This document shows, piece after piece, positions 54,274 to 62,518 of a DNA stretch of 64,000 nucleotides. A program made the translations under genes and the position numbers. Every line of letters begins with the position of its first letter. The first letter of the stretch is position 1. Source of the stretch: JBEPVZ01 sp041690695 (GTDB lineage Bacteria; Patescibacteriota; Microgenomatia; Daviesbacterales; UBA10151); the NCBI GenBank assembly GCA_041690695.1, contig JBEPVZ010000002.1, positions 29,591 through 93,590 of the forward strand, written 5' to 3'. The notes under the pieces are model-generated. The model searched no databases. It was not told the DNA's origin and saw only the letters and a list, made by a program, of their open reading frames with translations.

Positions 54274-55377
54274 ATGCGTCGATCTCGAGCTGTGATCGCT
54301 ACTCTTAAAAGTGCTAAAGCTGATCTCTCTTTACTTATAACTGTTTTAGTTTTAACTTTATTTGGGTTAATCATGGTTTATGATGTCTCGATTGTTCAAG
54401 CCTACCAAGACTTTGGTGATAAATATTTTTATATTAAACAGCAACTAATTTGGGTTAGTCTAGGGTTATTTTGTTTATTTTTCTTTTCTCATTTTAATTA
54501 TCTTAATTTAAGAAAATTAGCTGTTCCACTTTTTATGATCTCACTAGTTTTATTGCTGGCCGTTTTTGTACCAGGGTTAGGTATTGCCGCCGGAGGAGCT
54601 CATCGATGGTTAAAGATTGGACCGTTAACTCTTCAACCGGCTGAGATTATTAAGTTAACCTCAATTATCTTTTTTGCTTCTTTGTTTGAAAAAAAATCTG
54701 GGACGACTGGTTTTTTGATAGTCTTAAGTATTGTGACTTTTATCTTAGGTATTCTTCAAAAAGATTTAGGTTCAACCATAGTTTTCTTTTTAACATCAAG
54801 CTTAATTTTTTTGTTATCAGGTGCACCTCTAAATTACTTTATTTTGGCGCTACCAGTTACTTTAATTGGTTTTGTGGGCTTTGTTCTGCCGTCGCCTTAC
54901 CGTAGACAGCGAATTTTAGCCTTTTTAGATCCTCAGTCCGATCCGACTGGCTACTCTTATCACATCTCCCAAGTTCTAATCGCTCTTGGATCTGGGGGGT
55001 GGACGGGTTTAGGAATTGGTCAATCGCTACAAAAATTTGAATATATTCCCGAGGTGACTACCGATTCAATTTTTGCAATTTTAGGGGAAGAGTTCGGTTT
55101 TTTAGGTGGACTGTTTTTGATTCTTCTAATCTCATTTTTAATTTATCGAGGCTTTACAATTGCTCATAACGCTCATGATCGGTTTGGCCAACTACTCGGT
55201 TATGGTCTAACTCTCTGGCTGGGAATTCAAGCGGCTTTGAATTTAGCGGCCATGGTCGCTTTAGTGCCATTAACGGGTGTGCCACTACCCTTTATCTCCT
55301 ATGGGGGCTCGGCATTATTAGCCAATCTAGTGGCAGTTGGGATATTATTAAATATCTCAAGGACTTCAAAATTATGA
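54274..55377 (+). CDS. ftsW: Septal peptidoglycan polymerase FtsW
   Basis: 367 residues from ATG 54274, one base after the mraY stop; the frame is open upstream only within mraY. SEDS features: GGAHRWLKIGPLTLQPAEIIKL, FLDPQSDPTGYSYHISQVLIALGSGGWTG in two adjacent blocks (about residues 225-250), GEEFGFLGGLFLILL and VPLTGVPLPFISYGGSALLA. FtsW polymerises lipid II into glycan at the septum with the FtsI transpeptidase. About ten transmembrane helices are evident. Confidence 0.94.
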   Translation: MRRSRAVIATLKSAKADLSLLITVLVLTLFGLIMVYDVSIVQAYQDFGDKYFYIKQQLIWVSLGLFCLFFFSHFNYLNLRKLAVPLFMISLVLLLAVFVPGLGIAAGGAHRWLKIGPLTLQPAEIIKLTSIIFFASLFEKKSGTTGFLIVLSIVTFILGILQKDLGSTIVFFLTSSLIFLLSGAPLNYFILALPVTLIGFVGFVLPSPYRRQRILAFLDPQSDPTGYSYHISQVLIALGSGGWTGLGIGQSLQKFEYIPEVTTDSIFAILGEEFGFLGGLFLILLISFLIYRGFTIAHNAHDRFGQLLGYGLTLWLGIQAALNLAAMVALVPLTGVPLPFISYGGSALLANLVAVGILLNISRTSKL

Positions 55378-56513
55378 AAATTGTTATAACCGGCTCTCAT
55401 TTTACTCCAGCTCAAGCCGTCATTGAGGAATTAAAAAAGTTCCCAGATATCGAAATTTTATATATTGGACGAAAGACGACTCGAGAGGGGGACTCAACAC
55501 CTTCAGTTGAATCGGAAGTTATCCCAAAATTAGGAGTAAAATTTAGTCCAATTATTACCGGCCGTTTGCAAAGGCGGTTTACTTTTTACACCATCCCCTC
55601 GTTGCTTAAAATTCCGATTGGATTTATTCAGTCACTGCTTATTCTTTTAAAGTTTAACCCGGATGTAGTTTTATCTTTTGGGGGTTATGTGGCGGTCCCG
55701 GTCGTTATTAATAGCTGGTTTATGTCCATTCCGATTATTGTTCATGAGCAAACTTTGGTTTCGGGTTTAGCTAATCGAATTAGTAATATCTTTGCGTCAA
55801 AGATTGCGGTCTCATTTGATAAAGCATATAGCTTTAATAAAAATAAAATAGTTTTAACAGGTAATCCCATGAGAGGAGAAGTTGTTCGACCACAAAAATT
55901 ACCCAATTCTGAATTGAAAACAATAATTACTCTTGCTGAAAAAGCTAGAAAGCCAATTATCTTAGTAATGGGTGGTAATCAGGGTTCACATGTTATTAAC
56001 GAAGCTATCAAAAAGATAATAAGTCAGCTAATTGAGAAAGCTTTTGTAATTCATCAGACTGGAGATTCGAAATTTGATGATTGGTCGGATTTATCTAATT
56101 ATCAAAAAACTTTAAAAAATCCAGAGCGATATTTAGTTAAAAAATGGATTGAAGATTCGGATGTTGGATATATTTTACCAAAATTAAATTTAGCAATTTC
56201 GCGAGCCGGAATTAATACTTTCCTGGAGTTTGCATATTTTGGGATTCCAACTCTAGCGATTCCTGTTCCGCATATTTATAAGGACGAGCAGATTGTTAAC
56301 GCTAAATTTTTTAATAAAGCAGGACTAGCTGAGGTCTTTTCCCAATCTAAATTAAACGATCATCAAGCTTTTTTAGCTAAAATTAAAGAGATGCTAAGTA
56401 ATAACAAAAAATTAATTGATCAAGCTAAAGCGGCCAAAGAATTAGTTATTCCTGATGCTGCTAAAAGGTTGGCTCAAGAAACCTTACTATTAGCTGGCCA
56501 AAACGATGCGTAA
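55374..56513 (+). CDS. murG: UDP-GlcNAc transferase MurG (lipid II synthase)
   Basis: 379 residues, GT28 GT-B fold. Visible motifs are ITGSHFTPAQAVIEELKK at the N-terminus (the GGTGGH position appears as GSHFTP), LSFGGYVAVPVVI, IIVHEQTLVSGLANRISN, VLTGNPMRGEVV, VMGGNQGSHVINEAI (GGSQGA in most MurG) and SRAGINTFLEFAYFGIPTLAIP. It converts lipid I to lipid II at the cytoplasmic membrane face. Slight departures at two glycine loops are noticeable but all main elements are present. ATGA-coupled to ftsW. Confidence 0.9.
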   Translation: MKIVITGSHFTPAQAVIEELKKFPDIEILYIGRKTTREGDSTPSVESEVIPKLGVKFSPIITGRLQRRFTFYTIPSLLKIPIGFIQSLLILLKFNPDVVLSFGGYVAVPVVINSWFMSIPIIVHEQTLVSGLANRISNIFASKIAVSFDKAYSFNKNKIVLTGNPMRGEVVRPQKLPNSELKTIITLAEKARKPIILVMGGNQGSHVINEAIKKIISQLIEKAFVIHQTGDSKFDDWSDLSNYQKTLKNPERYLVKKWIEDSDVGYILPKLNLAISRAGINTFLEFAYFGIPTLAIPVPHIYKDEQIVNAKFFNKAGLAEVFSQSKLNDHQAFLAKIKEMLSNNKKLIDQAKAAKELVIPDAAKRLAQETLLLAGQNDA

Positions 56514-57282
56514 GTATATCTTTTTAGCGATCGGTTTAATTGTGGCGCTTGGCATAGCTTTAGTTGAGTCGGGTCTATTAATTGTTAAAACCCCAACTTT
56601 ATTATCCCGCGACCCGAGTTGTTTTAATCAGCAAGATTTAGTAAAAATTAAAGATTTGAAAAATGCTAATCTTTTAAACTTAAACAAACAATCTATTAGT
56701 CAGCAGATTCTATCGAACTATTTATGTGTTGGAGCTGTCAATTTTAAAACTAGTTTTCCAAATAAACTAACGATTGAAGTTTTGACCAGAATGCCTGTTT
56801 ATAAAGTCACCAGCCTACTCCGTGATCCGACCGAATCAAGTCCGTCGTCACAGTCAGCGATTTTAACTAATATTGTTGCAGAGGCTCAAATAGCTCCGTC
56901 AAATGGCCAATTTTTAGTTGATCAGACTGGACTTTTATACTCTAGTCAAACGACCAGTTTTAACTCTTTAGAAATTAAAATTTTTGCCGATAATTTTAAA
57001 TTAGGCAGTTACCTTCGACCATCCGATCTTCAATCAATAGCTAAAACTTTAGATAAAATAAAGTTTTTTAATCTCCAAAGTCAGTTGCGACTAATTGATC
57101 AAGACTGGTTTATTCTGACCTTTGCAAATCAACAAATCGTTGCTTTTAACTTACAAAATAACATCGAAAAGCAGCTCGCCTCTTTACAACTAATCTTGGA
57201 ACAGAATAAAATAGATTCAAAAGTAATCAATGTGATTGATTTAAGATTTGATAAACCGATACTAACTTATGCCAAAAGATAA
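56506..57282 (+). CDS. ftsQ: Cell-division protein FtsQ/DivIB
   Basis: 258 residues with one N-terminal helix (YIFLAIGLIVALGIALVESGLL) and an external part that starts with a POTRA-like segment: LKNANLLNLNKQSISQQIL, then VGAVNFKTSFPNKLTIEVLTRMPVYKV, which closely fits the FtsQ pattern of a bend, a strand pair and RxPvA/xK. It bridges FtsL/FtsB with other divisome parts. The family is poorly conserved, but position between murG and ftsA supports the call. Overlaps both neighbours by 8 and 14 bases. Confidence 0.85.
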   Translation: MRKYIFLAIGLIVALGIALVESGLLIVKTPTLLSRDPSCFNQQDLVKIKDLKNANLLNLNKQSISQQILSNYLCVGAVNFKTSFPNKLTIEVLTRMPVYKVTSLLRDPTESSPSSQSAILTNIVAEAQIAPSNGQFLVDQTGLLYSSQTTSFNSLEIKIFADNFKLGSYLRPSDLQSIAKTLDKIKFFNLQSQLRLIDQDWFILTFANQQIVAFNLQNNIEKQLASLQLILEQNKIDSKVINVIDLRFDKPILTYAKR

Positions 57283-58552
57283 AATTATTTGTGGGATTGA
57301 TGTAGGATCTTCCAAAATTGCAACAATTATCGCCTCAGTAGGTGAAGATGACCGAATTAATTTAATCGGTATTGCTGCAACTAATTCACGGGGTGTTAAA
57401 AAAGGCCAAGTGGTCGATATTGAGGAAGCTGTCGCCGCAATTACTGAAAGTGTTGAAGGAGCCGAGAGAATGGCCGGAACGACTATTTCAAGTGCTTTTG
57501 TGTCTCTAGGTGGGCCTCAGATTGAGAGTTTAAACTCTCATGCGGTTGTGGCGGTTTCTCAACCAGAAGGCGAGATTAAAACCTCAGATATTGCCCGGGT
57601 TAACGATGCGGCTATGGCTATCGCTTTACCTTCTTCTCGGGAAAGACTTCATGTTATTCCTCGCACCTTTACAGTTGATGGTCAAGAAGGGATTCGTGAT
57701 CCGATTGGAATGACCGGAGTTCGTTTAGAAACCGATGCCCATATTATTACTGGCGCGACGACTTCGATTCGTAACTTAAGTAAATGTGTCGGTATGGTTG
57801 GAATTGAAGTTGATGAACTGGTTTTCTCAGGGATAGCTTCGAGTGAAGCCGTCTTAACTGAAACTGAAAAAGAGCTGGGAGTTATTTTAGTTGATATTGG
57901 GGGTGAGACGACGGACGTTGTGATGTTTGTCGATGGGGCAATTGCTTATTCGGCAGTTATTCCACTTGGTGGACGACATATTACTTCAGATATTGCGGTT
58001 GGGCTAAGGATCTCTTTGGAATCGGCTGAAAAAGTTAAATTTAAGCTTGGAGAGATGCCAAAGCAAATTTTGATGCCTGAAGGTGAAAAAACTGATCATA
58101 AAAAGAAAGAAGATGAACTTTTAGATACTAAATCACTTGGTTTGGCTGATGAAAATATGAAGATCTCTCGAAAAGCGGTCACCGATAGTATTATCCGACC
58201 AAGGCTTCAGGAGATCTTTAAATATGTTGGTCGGGAGATTAAAAAGAGTGGCTTTGGTGCTCAAACACCGGCTGGTTTAGTTATCTGTGGTGGAGGATCT
58301 TTAACGGTTGGATTGCTCGATCAAGCTAAATATATTTTAGGATTCTCAGCCAGAACGGCTAAGATTGAAGGTTTCTTTGGTTTAACGGATGAGATTGATT
58401 CACCCTCATTTGCAACTGCAGCTGGATTAATTCTCTATGGCACTAATCGGGGTCAGATGAATGAGCCTGGTCTCCAAATGCTTGGTAAAGGATTACCTAT
58501 TAAAGATATTACCGGGCGAATTACAGGACTGATTAAGTCTCTGCTCCCATAG
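57269..58552 (+). CDS. ftsA: Cell-division protein FtsA
   Basis: 427 residues, normal length. Actin-like phosphate loops are IICGIDVGSSKIATIIA and GVILVDIGGETTDVVMF; IPLGGRHITSDIAVGLRISLESAEKVK and LVICGGGSLTVGL are also characteristic, and the 1C domain lies near residues 80-160. The C-terminus TGRITGLIKSLLP has the look of the short amphipathic membrane-targeting helix. FtsA tethers FtsZ to the membrane. A charged insert around residue 270 (GEKTDHKKKEDELLDTK) is longer than in model FtsA. Normally ftsZ follows directly; here a two-gene insertion intervenes. Confidence 0.94.
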   Translation: MPKDKIICGIDVGSSKIATIIASVGEDDRINLIGIAATNSRGVKKGQVVDIEEAVAAITESVEGAERMAGTTISSAFVSLGGPQIESLNSHAVVAVSQPEGEIKTSDIARVNDAAMAIALPSSRERLHVIPRTFTVDGQEGIRDPIGMTGVRLETDAHIITGATTSIRNLSKCVGMVGIEVDELVFSGIASSEAVLTETEKELGVILVDIGGETTDVVMFVDGAIAYSAVIPLGGRHITSDIAVGLRISLESAEKVKFKLGEMPKQILMPEGEKTDHKKKEDELLDTKSLGLADENMKISRKAVTDSIIRPRLQEIFKYVGREIKKSGFGAQTPAGLVICGGGSLTVGLLDQAKYILGFSARTAKIEGFFGLTDEIDSPSFATAAGLILYGTNRGQMNEPGLQMLGKGLPIKDITGRITGLIKSLLP

Positions 58553-58574
58553 ATCCCGGCTCTTTTCGCGCCTA

Positions 58575-58603
58575 TTGGTACCTTCTAGTATTCAAAATAA
58601 GAT
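58575..58603 (+). promoter_or_regulatory. Promoter candidate for the zeta-kinase gene
   Basis: TTGGTA (58575-58580), 17 bases, TAAGAT (58598-58603) lie 17 bases before ATG 58621. The inserted gene pair therefore seems to have its own transcription start rather than relying on ftsA read-through. Confidence 0.45.
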
Positions 58604-58620
58604 CATGTTAATGTGCGGAT

Positions 58621-59337
58621 ATGGTTAATAACGATATTTCTGCCTCTGCAATGGCATACATAAAAAAGAATAGGCGATTACTATGCCATGATTATGCTTG
58701 TACGGATATATATCTTCCTACTTTACCACCATCAACATATCTGATGGCTGGCTCTCCTGGTGCGGGTAAAACTGAATATTCAAAATCCTTTATAAAATTA
58801 CTTGAAGAGAAGGAACCACTTCGGAAAATTGTTCGAATCGACGCAGACGAAATTAGAAGCTTTTTGCCTCAATACAATAAGACAAATGCTTCTGAAGTTC
58901 AGAGTGCAGCCTTTAAGGGTGTTGAAATACTAGTGGATCATGTTCTACAGCAGGGTCAAGATTGCGTTATTGATGGAACGCTCGCGAATTATGAGAAATC
59001 TTGCTCAAATATTGCAAGATCTTTATCTAAAAAGAGAGAGGTTGGTATATTGTATATATATCAGGATCCATTGATAGCATGGGATTTTACAAAAAAAAGA
59101 GAAGCAATAGAGGGTCGAGATATACCTAAAGAAATGTTTATTAAATCCTTTTTTGCTGCGAAAGAGAACGTGAATAAAATTAAACTGCAGTTTGGTAAAG
59201 AAGTTCAGATATGGCTAATTACAAAAGACTACAAACAGGGGGTTGAAAATACCTACTTTAACATTGATAATATTGATAAGTATTTAAAGATCGCGTATAC
59301 TCCAGATTCTCTAGCAGCCCAACTAAAGAATTTATGA
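58621..59337 (+). CDS. Zeta-toxin / UDP-GlcNAc kinase-like P-loop protein
   Basis: 238 residues. Walker A is LMAGSPGAGKTEYSK (about residues 41-55). VRIDADEIRSFLPQY (about 71-85) matches the zeta-toxin DxDexR..LP.y segment holding the catalytic Asp, CVIDGTLANYEKS (about 115-127) matches the second conserved Asp-Gly-Thr block, and KKREAIEGRDIPKEMF (about 158-173) has the ATP-contacting Arg residues and Gly. Zeta toxins phosphorylate UDP-GlcNAc and so starve MurA and cell-wall synthesis. It sits between ftsA and ftsZ and overlaps a 54-codon frame by ATGA. Codon use (more AGA and ATA by eye) differs from its neighbours, suggesting transfer. Confidence 0.82.
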   Translation: MVNNDISASAMAYIKKNRRLLCHDYACTDIYLPTLPPSTYLMAGSPGAGKTEYSKSFIKLLEEKEPLRKIVRIDADEIRSFLPQYNKTNASEVQSAAFKGVEILVDHVLQQGQDCVIDGTLANYEKSCSNIARSLSKKREVGILYIYQDPLIAWDFTKKREAIEGRDIPKEMFIKSFFAAKENVNKIKLQFGKEVQIWLITKDYKQGVENTYFNIDNIDKYLKIAYTPDSLAAQLKNL

Positions 59338-59498
59338 TTAAACTATTTGGAAAAAAGTCACCAGTTAAAACAGCAAGTTTTTTTGACTATCCATCAAAGG
59401 ATAAAAAAGCTATTATTAGAAAGGCAGCTCAAGAATCAAATAAGTTGCAATTAGACTTGATTAAAAGATATAACAAGCGATATCTTTATAACGATTAA
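59334..59498 (+). CDS. Small basic protein coupled to the zeta kinase; possible antitoxin or partner
   Basis: 54 codons beginning MIKLFGKKSPVKTASFFDYP and ending LYND. Its ATG shares four bases with the kinase stop (ATGA), strong evidence that it is translated. Residues 20-50 (SKDKKAIIRKAAQESNKLQL and on) should form one amphipathic helix; the protein is Lys-rich, unlike the acidic epsilon antitoxin. Position after the toxin gene is also opposite to epsilon-zeta and PezAT. A partner or antitoxin role is inference only. Confidence 0.65.
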   Translation: MIKLFGKKSPVKTASFFDYPSKDKKAIIRKAAQESNKLQLDLIKRYNKRYLYND

Positions 59499-59515
59499 TT
59501 TTTCTACTAATCCTC

Positions 59516-59544
59516 TCGACAACACTCTTATAACCTGCTAGAAT
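59516..59544 (+). promoter_or_regulatory. ftsZ promoter, leaderless
   Basis: TCGACA (59516-59521), 17 bases, TAGAAT (59539-59544) end nine bases before ATG 59554. The transcript should start two or three bases ahead of the ftsZ start codon, so ftsZ can be expressed independently of the inserted gene pair. Confidence 0.65.
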
Positions 59545-59553
59545 CTGCCAAAG

Positions 59554-60759
59554 ATGCTAATTAAACCTGACGTTCAAAGATTTGCCAAGATTAAAGTTAT
59601 CGGACTTGGTGGTGGTGGTAGTAACGCTTTAAATTCGATGATCTTGCTTCAACAGATCCAAGGTGTTGAATTCGTGGCGATTAATACTGATGCTCAGGCT
59701 CTTTTAAACAATCAATCTCCCACTAAAGTTCAAATCGGTGAAACCTTAACTCGTGGGCTCGGCTCGGGCGGACAATGGGAGATTGGCCAAGCTGCGGCCG
59801 AAGAATCAACTCAAAAGCTTCAAGATGTCATGCAAGACGCCGATATGGTCTTTTTAACGGCTGGAATGGGCGGAGGGACTGGAACGGGTTCTATCCCGGT
59901 GGCGGCCGGAATTGCCAAGCAGATGGGGGCGCTAACGATTGCAGTTGTGACTAAGCCGTTCGCTTTTGAAGGTTCACGCCGGATGGTGGTGGCTGAAGAG
60001 GGGATTGATCGGCTGAAAGATAAGGTTGATGCTTTAATCGTTATTCCAAACCAACGGCTTTTAGAAGTGGTTGAGAAGAATATGACTCTCCAAGACGCTT
60101 TTAAATTGGCAGATAGCGTTTTAGGCCAAGGTGTTCAGGGAATTTCCGATTTAATTACTATGCCGGGCTTAATTAATGTTGACTTTGCTGATGTTCGCTC
60201 AATTATGACTAATGCTGGCTCAGCTTTGATGGGAATTGGGCAAGCTGGTGGAGAGAATCGCGCAGCTACGGCGGCTCGTATGGCTATCGCCTCGCCACTC
60301 CTTGAGGTCTCAATCGAAGGGGCTAAGGGTGTTCTCTTTAATATCGTTGGTGGTCCTGACTTAAGTATGGCTGAGGTTAACGAAGCGGCTTTAATTATCT
60401 CCCAAGCGGCTGAGCCTGACGCCAATATTATCTTTGGAGCAACCATTAAAGATGATCTCGTTGACCTAGTTAAAATCTCGGTTATTGCGACGGGATTTGA
60501 TGAATCACGCGGCAAACTTCGCGAATATGCTGGCATGGGGATGAATAGTCAACAACAGATTCGTGGTCAGCAATTTATGAATATGACTAATCTAAATCGT
60601 AGTTCGAGTGTTTCAACGACTCCAACTCAATCTTCACAATCGACCACCACTCAACAATCTGATGACGATGATGATCAAAACTCAACTTCATCTGATCAAC
60701 CGACAGAAGATTCCTTCGACGATCTTGAAACCCCGGCCTTTTTAAGACAGAGCCGATAA
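59554..60759 (+). CDS. ftsZ: Cell-division protein FtsZ
   Basis: 401 residues. Tubulin-like GTP-binding features: VIGLGGGGSNALNSMI (about 15-30), VAINTDAQAL, the tubulin signature loop LTAGMGGGTGTGS (about 101-113), and VDFADVRSIMTNAGSALMGIG with the T7-loop catalytic Asp region nearby. A Ser/Thr/Gln-rich linker with an Asp run (DDDDDQN) precedes the C-terminal peptide DDLETPAFLRQS, which matches the FtsA/ZipA/SepF-binding tail. FtsZ polymerises into the division ring. The next gene overlaps its stop codon (TAATG). Confidence 0.97.
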   Translation: MLIKPDVQRFAKIKVIGLGGGGSNALNSMILLQQIQGVEFVAINTDAQALLNNQSPTKVQIGETLTRGLGSGGQWEIGQAAAEESTQKLQDVMQDADMVFLTAGMGGGTGTGSIPVAAGIAKQMGALTIAVVTKPFAFEGSRRMVVAEEGIDRLKDKVDALIVIPNQRLLEVVEKNMTLQDAFKLADSVLGQGVQGISDLITMPGLINVDFADVRSIMTNAGSALMGIGQAGGENRAATAARMAIASPLLEVSIEGAKGVLFNIVGGPDLSMAEVNEAALIISQAAEPDANIIFGATIKDDLVDLVKISVIATGFDESRGKLREYAGMGMNSQQQIRGQQFMNMTNLNRSSSVSTTPTQSSQSTTTQQSDDDDDQNSTSSDQPTEDSFDDLETPAFLRQSR

Positions 60760-61070
60760 TGACCGAAACCGAAAATTTTCCAAATAGTCCCATTCCACAA
60801 CTAACATCCTCAAGTTTTATAGATTATTTAAGAGAGAGTGCTGCCAGAATGATCTTGGCTCATTCTTTAGTTAGTTCACGCTTTGAAGATCCTCATTTCG
60901 TAGCTTTAAAAGTTACTTCGGCACGTCATAGAGAGATGATTCAATATAACTATGGCTTGCGGGTTATTATTGAGTCACCCAAACGCCCAGATCAGCAAGC
61001 TTCTTTGCGAAGAATGGCGATTGAAGAGATCATAAATCCTAAAAGAGTCCACAGGCGACACAACTCTTAA
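60759..61070 (+). CDS. Small protein of unknown function coupled to ftsZ
   Basis: 103 residues. Its ATG shares the last A of the ftsZ stop (TAATG), so it is almost certainly co-translated with FtsZ. Sequence features are a Pro/Ser-rich N-terminus (NFPNSPIPQLTSSSF), a helix-forming middle (FIDYLRESAARMILAHSLVSS) and a basic C-terminus (NPKRVHRRHNS). No family or membrane helix is recognised. The linkage makes a division-related role plausible, but there is no direct evidence. Confidence 0.6.
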   Translation: MTETENFPNSPIPQLTSSSFIDYLRESAARMILAHSLVSSRFEDPHFVALKVTSARHREMIQYNYGLRVIIESPKRPDQQASLRRMAIEEIINPKRVHRRHNS

Positions 61071-61093
61071 TTTGTAATCTTAATTAGTGTTTT

Positions 61094-61102
61094 GCTACCA
61101 TA
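61094..61102 (+). promoter_or_regulatory. Extended -10 promoter before a 45-codon reading frame
   Basis: TGCTACCAT (TG, one base, TACCAT) ends six bases before ATG 61109, the same geometry as the other leaderless promoters of the window. Confidence 0.45.
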
Positions 61103-61108
61103 GCTTTA

Positions 61109-61246
61109 TGGAAAAGCCAGATGTAACACCTATTTTAGTGATTAATAATCGACAATACCAGCATGTTAAAACTCGGGTTTATGCTCCGGTCTCAGTTTAT
61201 AAAGATGCCGATACTTTTTTAGTCTTAGCCCAAAGAACCTTTTAAA
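61109..61246 (+). CDS. Short reading frame, possibly a truncated gene
   Basis: 45 codons: MEKPDVTPILVINNRQYQHV at the start, then a Val/Tyr-rich stretch ending AQRTF. Codon use is protein-like and an extended -10 promoter sits six bases upstream. It breaks off abruptly and is followed at once by a degenerate copy of the start of the downstream Fur-like gene, so it may be the remaining front of a longer, decayed gene. No family recognised. Confidence 0.4.
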
Positions 61247-61277
61247 GAAGAACTCAAGGAAGTTAATTTAAAAAGCT
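61245..61277 (+). pseudogene. Degenerate copy of the start of the Fur-like gene
   Basis: These 33 bases match 62561-62593 inside the Fur-like gene with two substitutions and two single-base indels. The deletion shifts the frame, so the copy reads ELKELI and then stops, against DELKEVNLK in the intact gene. The two copies flank the beta-propeller gene as an imperfect direct repeat. Confidence 0.5.
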
Positions 61278-61342
61278 TGATTTAGAGTAATCTAAAGAGC
61301 CTAATTCTTGACTATAACTTCAGGATATGAAATGCTGAATGT

Positions 61343-62377
61343 ATGAATCAGCGAGGGTTTGTTCCACTTTTTCTATTACTGATTTTGTTCGGGCTAGTTC
61401 TGGCCGGTGGGCTGGTTTATTATTTATTACCACATAAAAATCCTGAGGTGAGGCCACTCCCCCTGGCTACTGTCTCACCAACAGCTTTACCTGTTTCCAT
61501 TAACGAAGGTCAGATTGGTTTAATTGAAGGTAATAATGTTTATCTTTATGAGACCTCAACGAAAAAAAGGCAACAGCTCCAAATTCCCAACTTATCATCT
61601 CCTTCAAATTTAACTTTCTCTCGGGACGGTAGTTTCTTGTTTGTAGATTCTCCGGATGGGGTCGTTGCTTATAATCTATTAACGAATCAAGCCCTTAATA
61701 TCAAAGTTGATGGGCCTGGACCTAGAGTTGCTTTCTCAACTGATATTTCCTCAAATAATAAATACTTTATTGTTACAGAATCTTGTTGTCCGGGAGATGC
61801 TGGTCGAACTTTGGTTACAATTGATGGCAAAATTATTAAACAACTTGTGGGTGGGTCTATTGCTTGGTCAACGGATAATACCCAATTTGCTATTAGCAAG
61901 GGGGAGGTGACTTTACAATTAGACCTCGCTCCTATGCCTGCAAATAGTTCAGTTTATGCGGAACAGATACAAGGAGACATCGTTACTGAAAAGTTACTAA
62001 TCAAAGCCACCAATCAAGCCAGTTATTTACCAATAAAATGGGTTGATGATCATACTTTGCTAATCAAGAAGGTCGCTTATTCTCAACCTTTTCCCGACCA
62101 CCTGGATGGAAATGACCAAAAAGCCAATGACTACTGGCTGAAAGTTTACGAAAATTCGACTACTTCTTCCTTCATGCTAGACACGATTACTCATAAAATT
62201 ACTACCATTATGGATTATAAAGAAGAGCCTTTTGAATGGACCAGTTATTCTCCAGATCACAACTGGAAGGTGTTTGTAGAAGGAGGCTCAACAGTTGGAC
62301 CAACTTTTATTTCCAAAATTGATGGCACAAGTAAGGAAAAGATTAGTGATAAAGCCTTTCCATTCTGGCGACCTTAA
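61343..62377 (+). CDS. Membrane-anchored beta-propeller-like protein
   Basis: 344 residues. MNQRGFVPLFLLLILFGLVL and the following bases form a signal anchor, then a Pro-rich linker (VRPLPLATVSPTALPVS). The external part contains repeated propeller-like blades: NLTFSRDGSFLFVDSPDGV, STDISSNNKYFIVTE, SIAWSTDNTQFAISKGEV and SYSPDHNWKVFVEGGS, the pattern of TolB/PD40 repeats (S.DG..l.f). A TTGACT -35-like element lies at 61308-61313, but no clear -10 follows. Function unknown; such proteins often bind other proteins or sugars. Confidence 0.68.
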   Translation: MNQRGFVPLFLLLILFGLVLAGGLVYYLLPHKNPEVRPLPLATVSPTALPVSINEGQIGLIEGNNVYLYETSTKKRQQLQIPNLSSPSNLTFSRDGSFLFVDSPDGVVAYNLLTNQALNIKVDGPGPRVAFSTDISSNNKYFIVTESCCPGDAGRTLVTIDGKIIKQLVGGSIAWSTDNTQFAISKGEVTLQLDLAPMPANSSVYAEQIQGDIVTEKLLIKATNQASYLPIKWVDDHTLLIKKVAYSQPFPDHLDGNDQKANDYWLKVYENSTTSSFMLDTITHKITTIMDYKEEPFEWTSYSPDHNWKVFVEGGSTVGPTFISKIDGTSKEKISDKAFPFWRP

Positions 62378-62489
62378 GGATTAAATCCTTTGGTATAACT
62401 TCAAAGCGCATTGGACGATTGAGGAAATTAGACGAGTGTCAGATATTAAGGGTCAGCCAATTATTCCAATCTTAATATCATAGACACTC
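62378..62489. other. Spacer with a hairpin and a gene-start remnant
   Basis: AAGGAT-TAA-ATCCTT (62376-62390) overlaps the preceding stop and lacks a T run, so terminator status is doubtful. From 62409 a frame reads HWTIEEIRRVSDIKGQ and stops at a TAG 25 codons on; its first residues resemble PWTIDEVRKAF at the start of the gene at 63686. There is no start codon in that frame. Confidence 0.35.
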
Positions 62490-62518
62490 TTGACAAAGTT
62501 TTTTAATTGTTTTACAGT
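62490..62518 (+). promoter_or_regulatory. Strong promoter of the Fur/ZIP pair
   Basis: A perfect TTGACA (62490-62495), 17 bases, and TACAGT (62513-62518). The transcription start near 62525 rules out the in-frame TTG at 62507 and supports ATG 62543. The stretch just downstream is A/T-rich and could hold the regulator's own binding site. Confidence 0.65.

Noticed and set aside
60135..60536. 133-codon reverse-strand frame opposite ftsZ
   Set aside because: It lies entirely within ftsZ, has low-complexity Ala/Ser/Pro content typical of an antisense shadow, and has no promoter or partner.
62376..62390. AAGGAT-TAA-ATCCTT as a terminator
   Set aside because: Only six pairs and no following T run; too weak.
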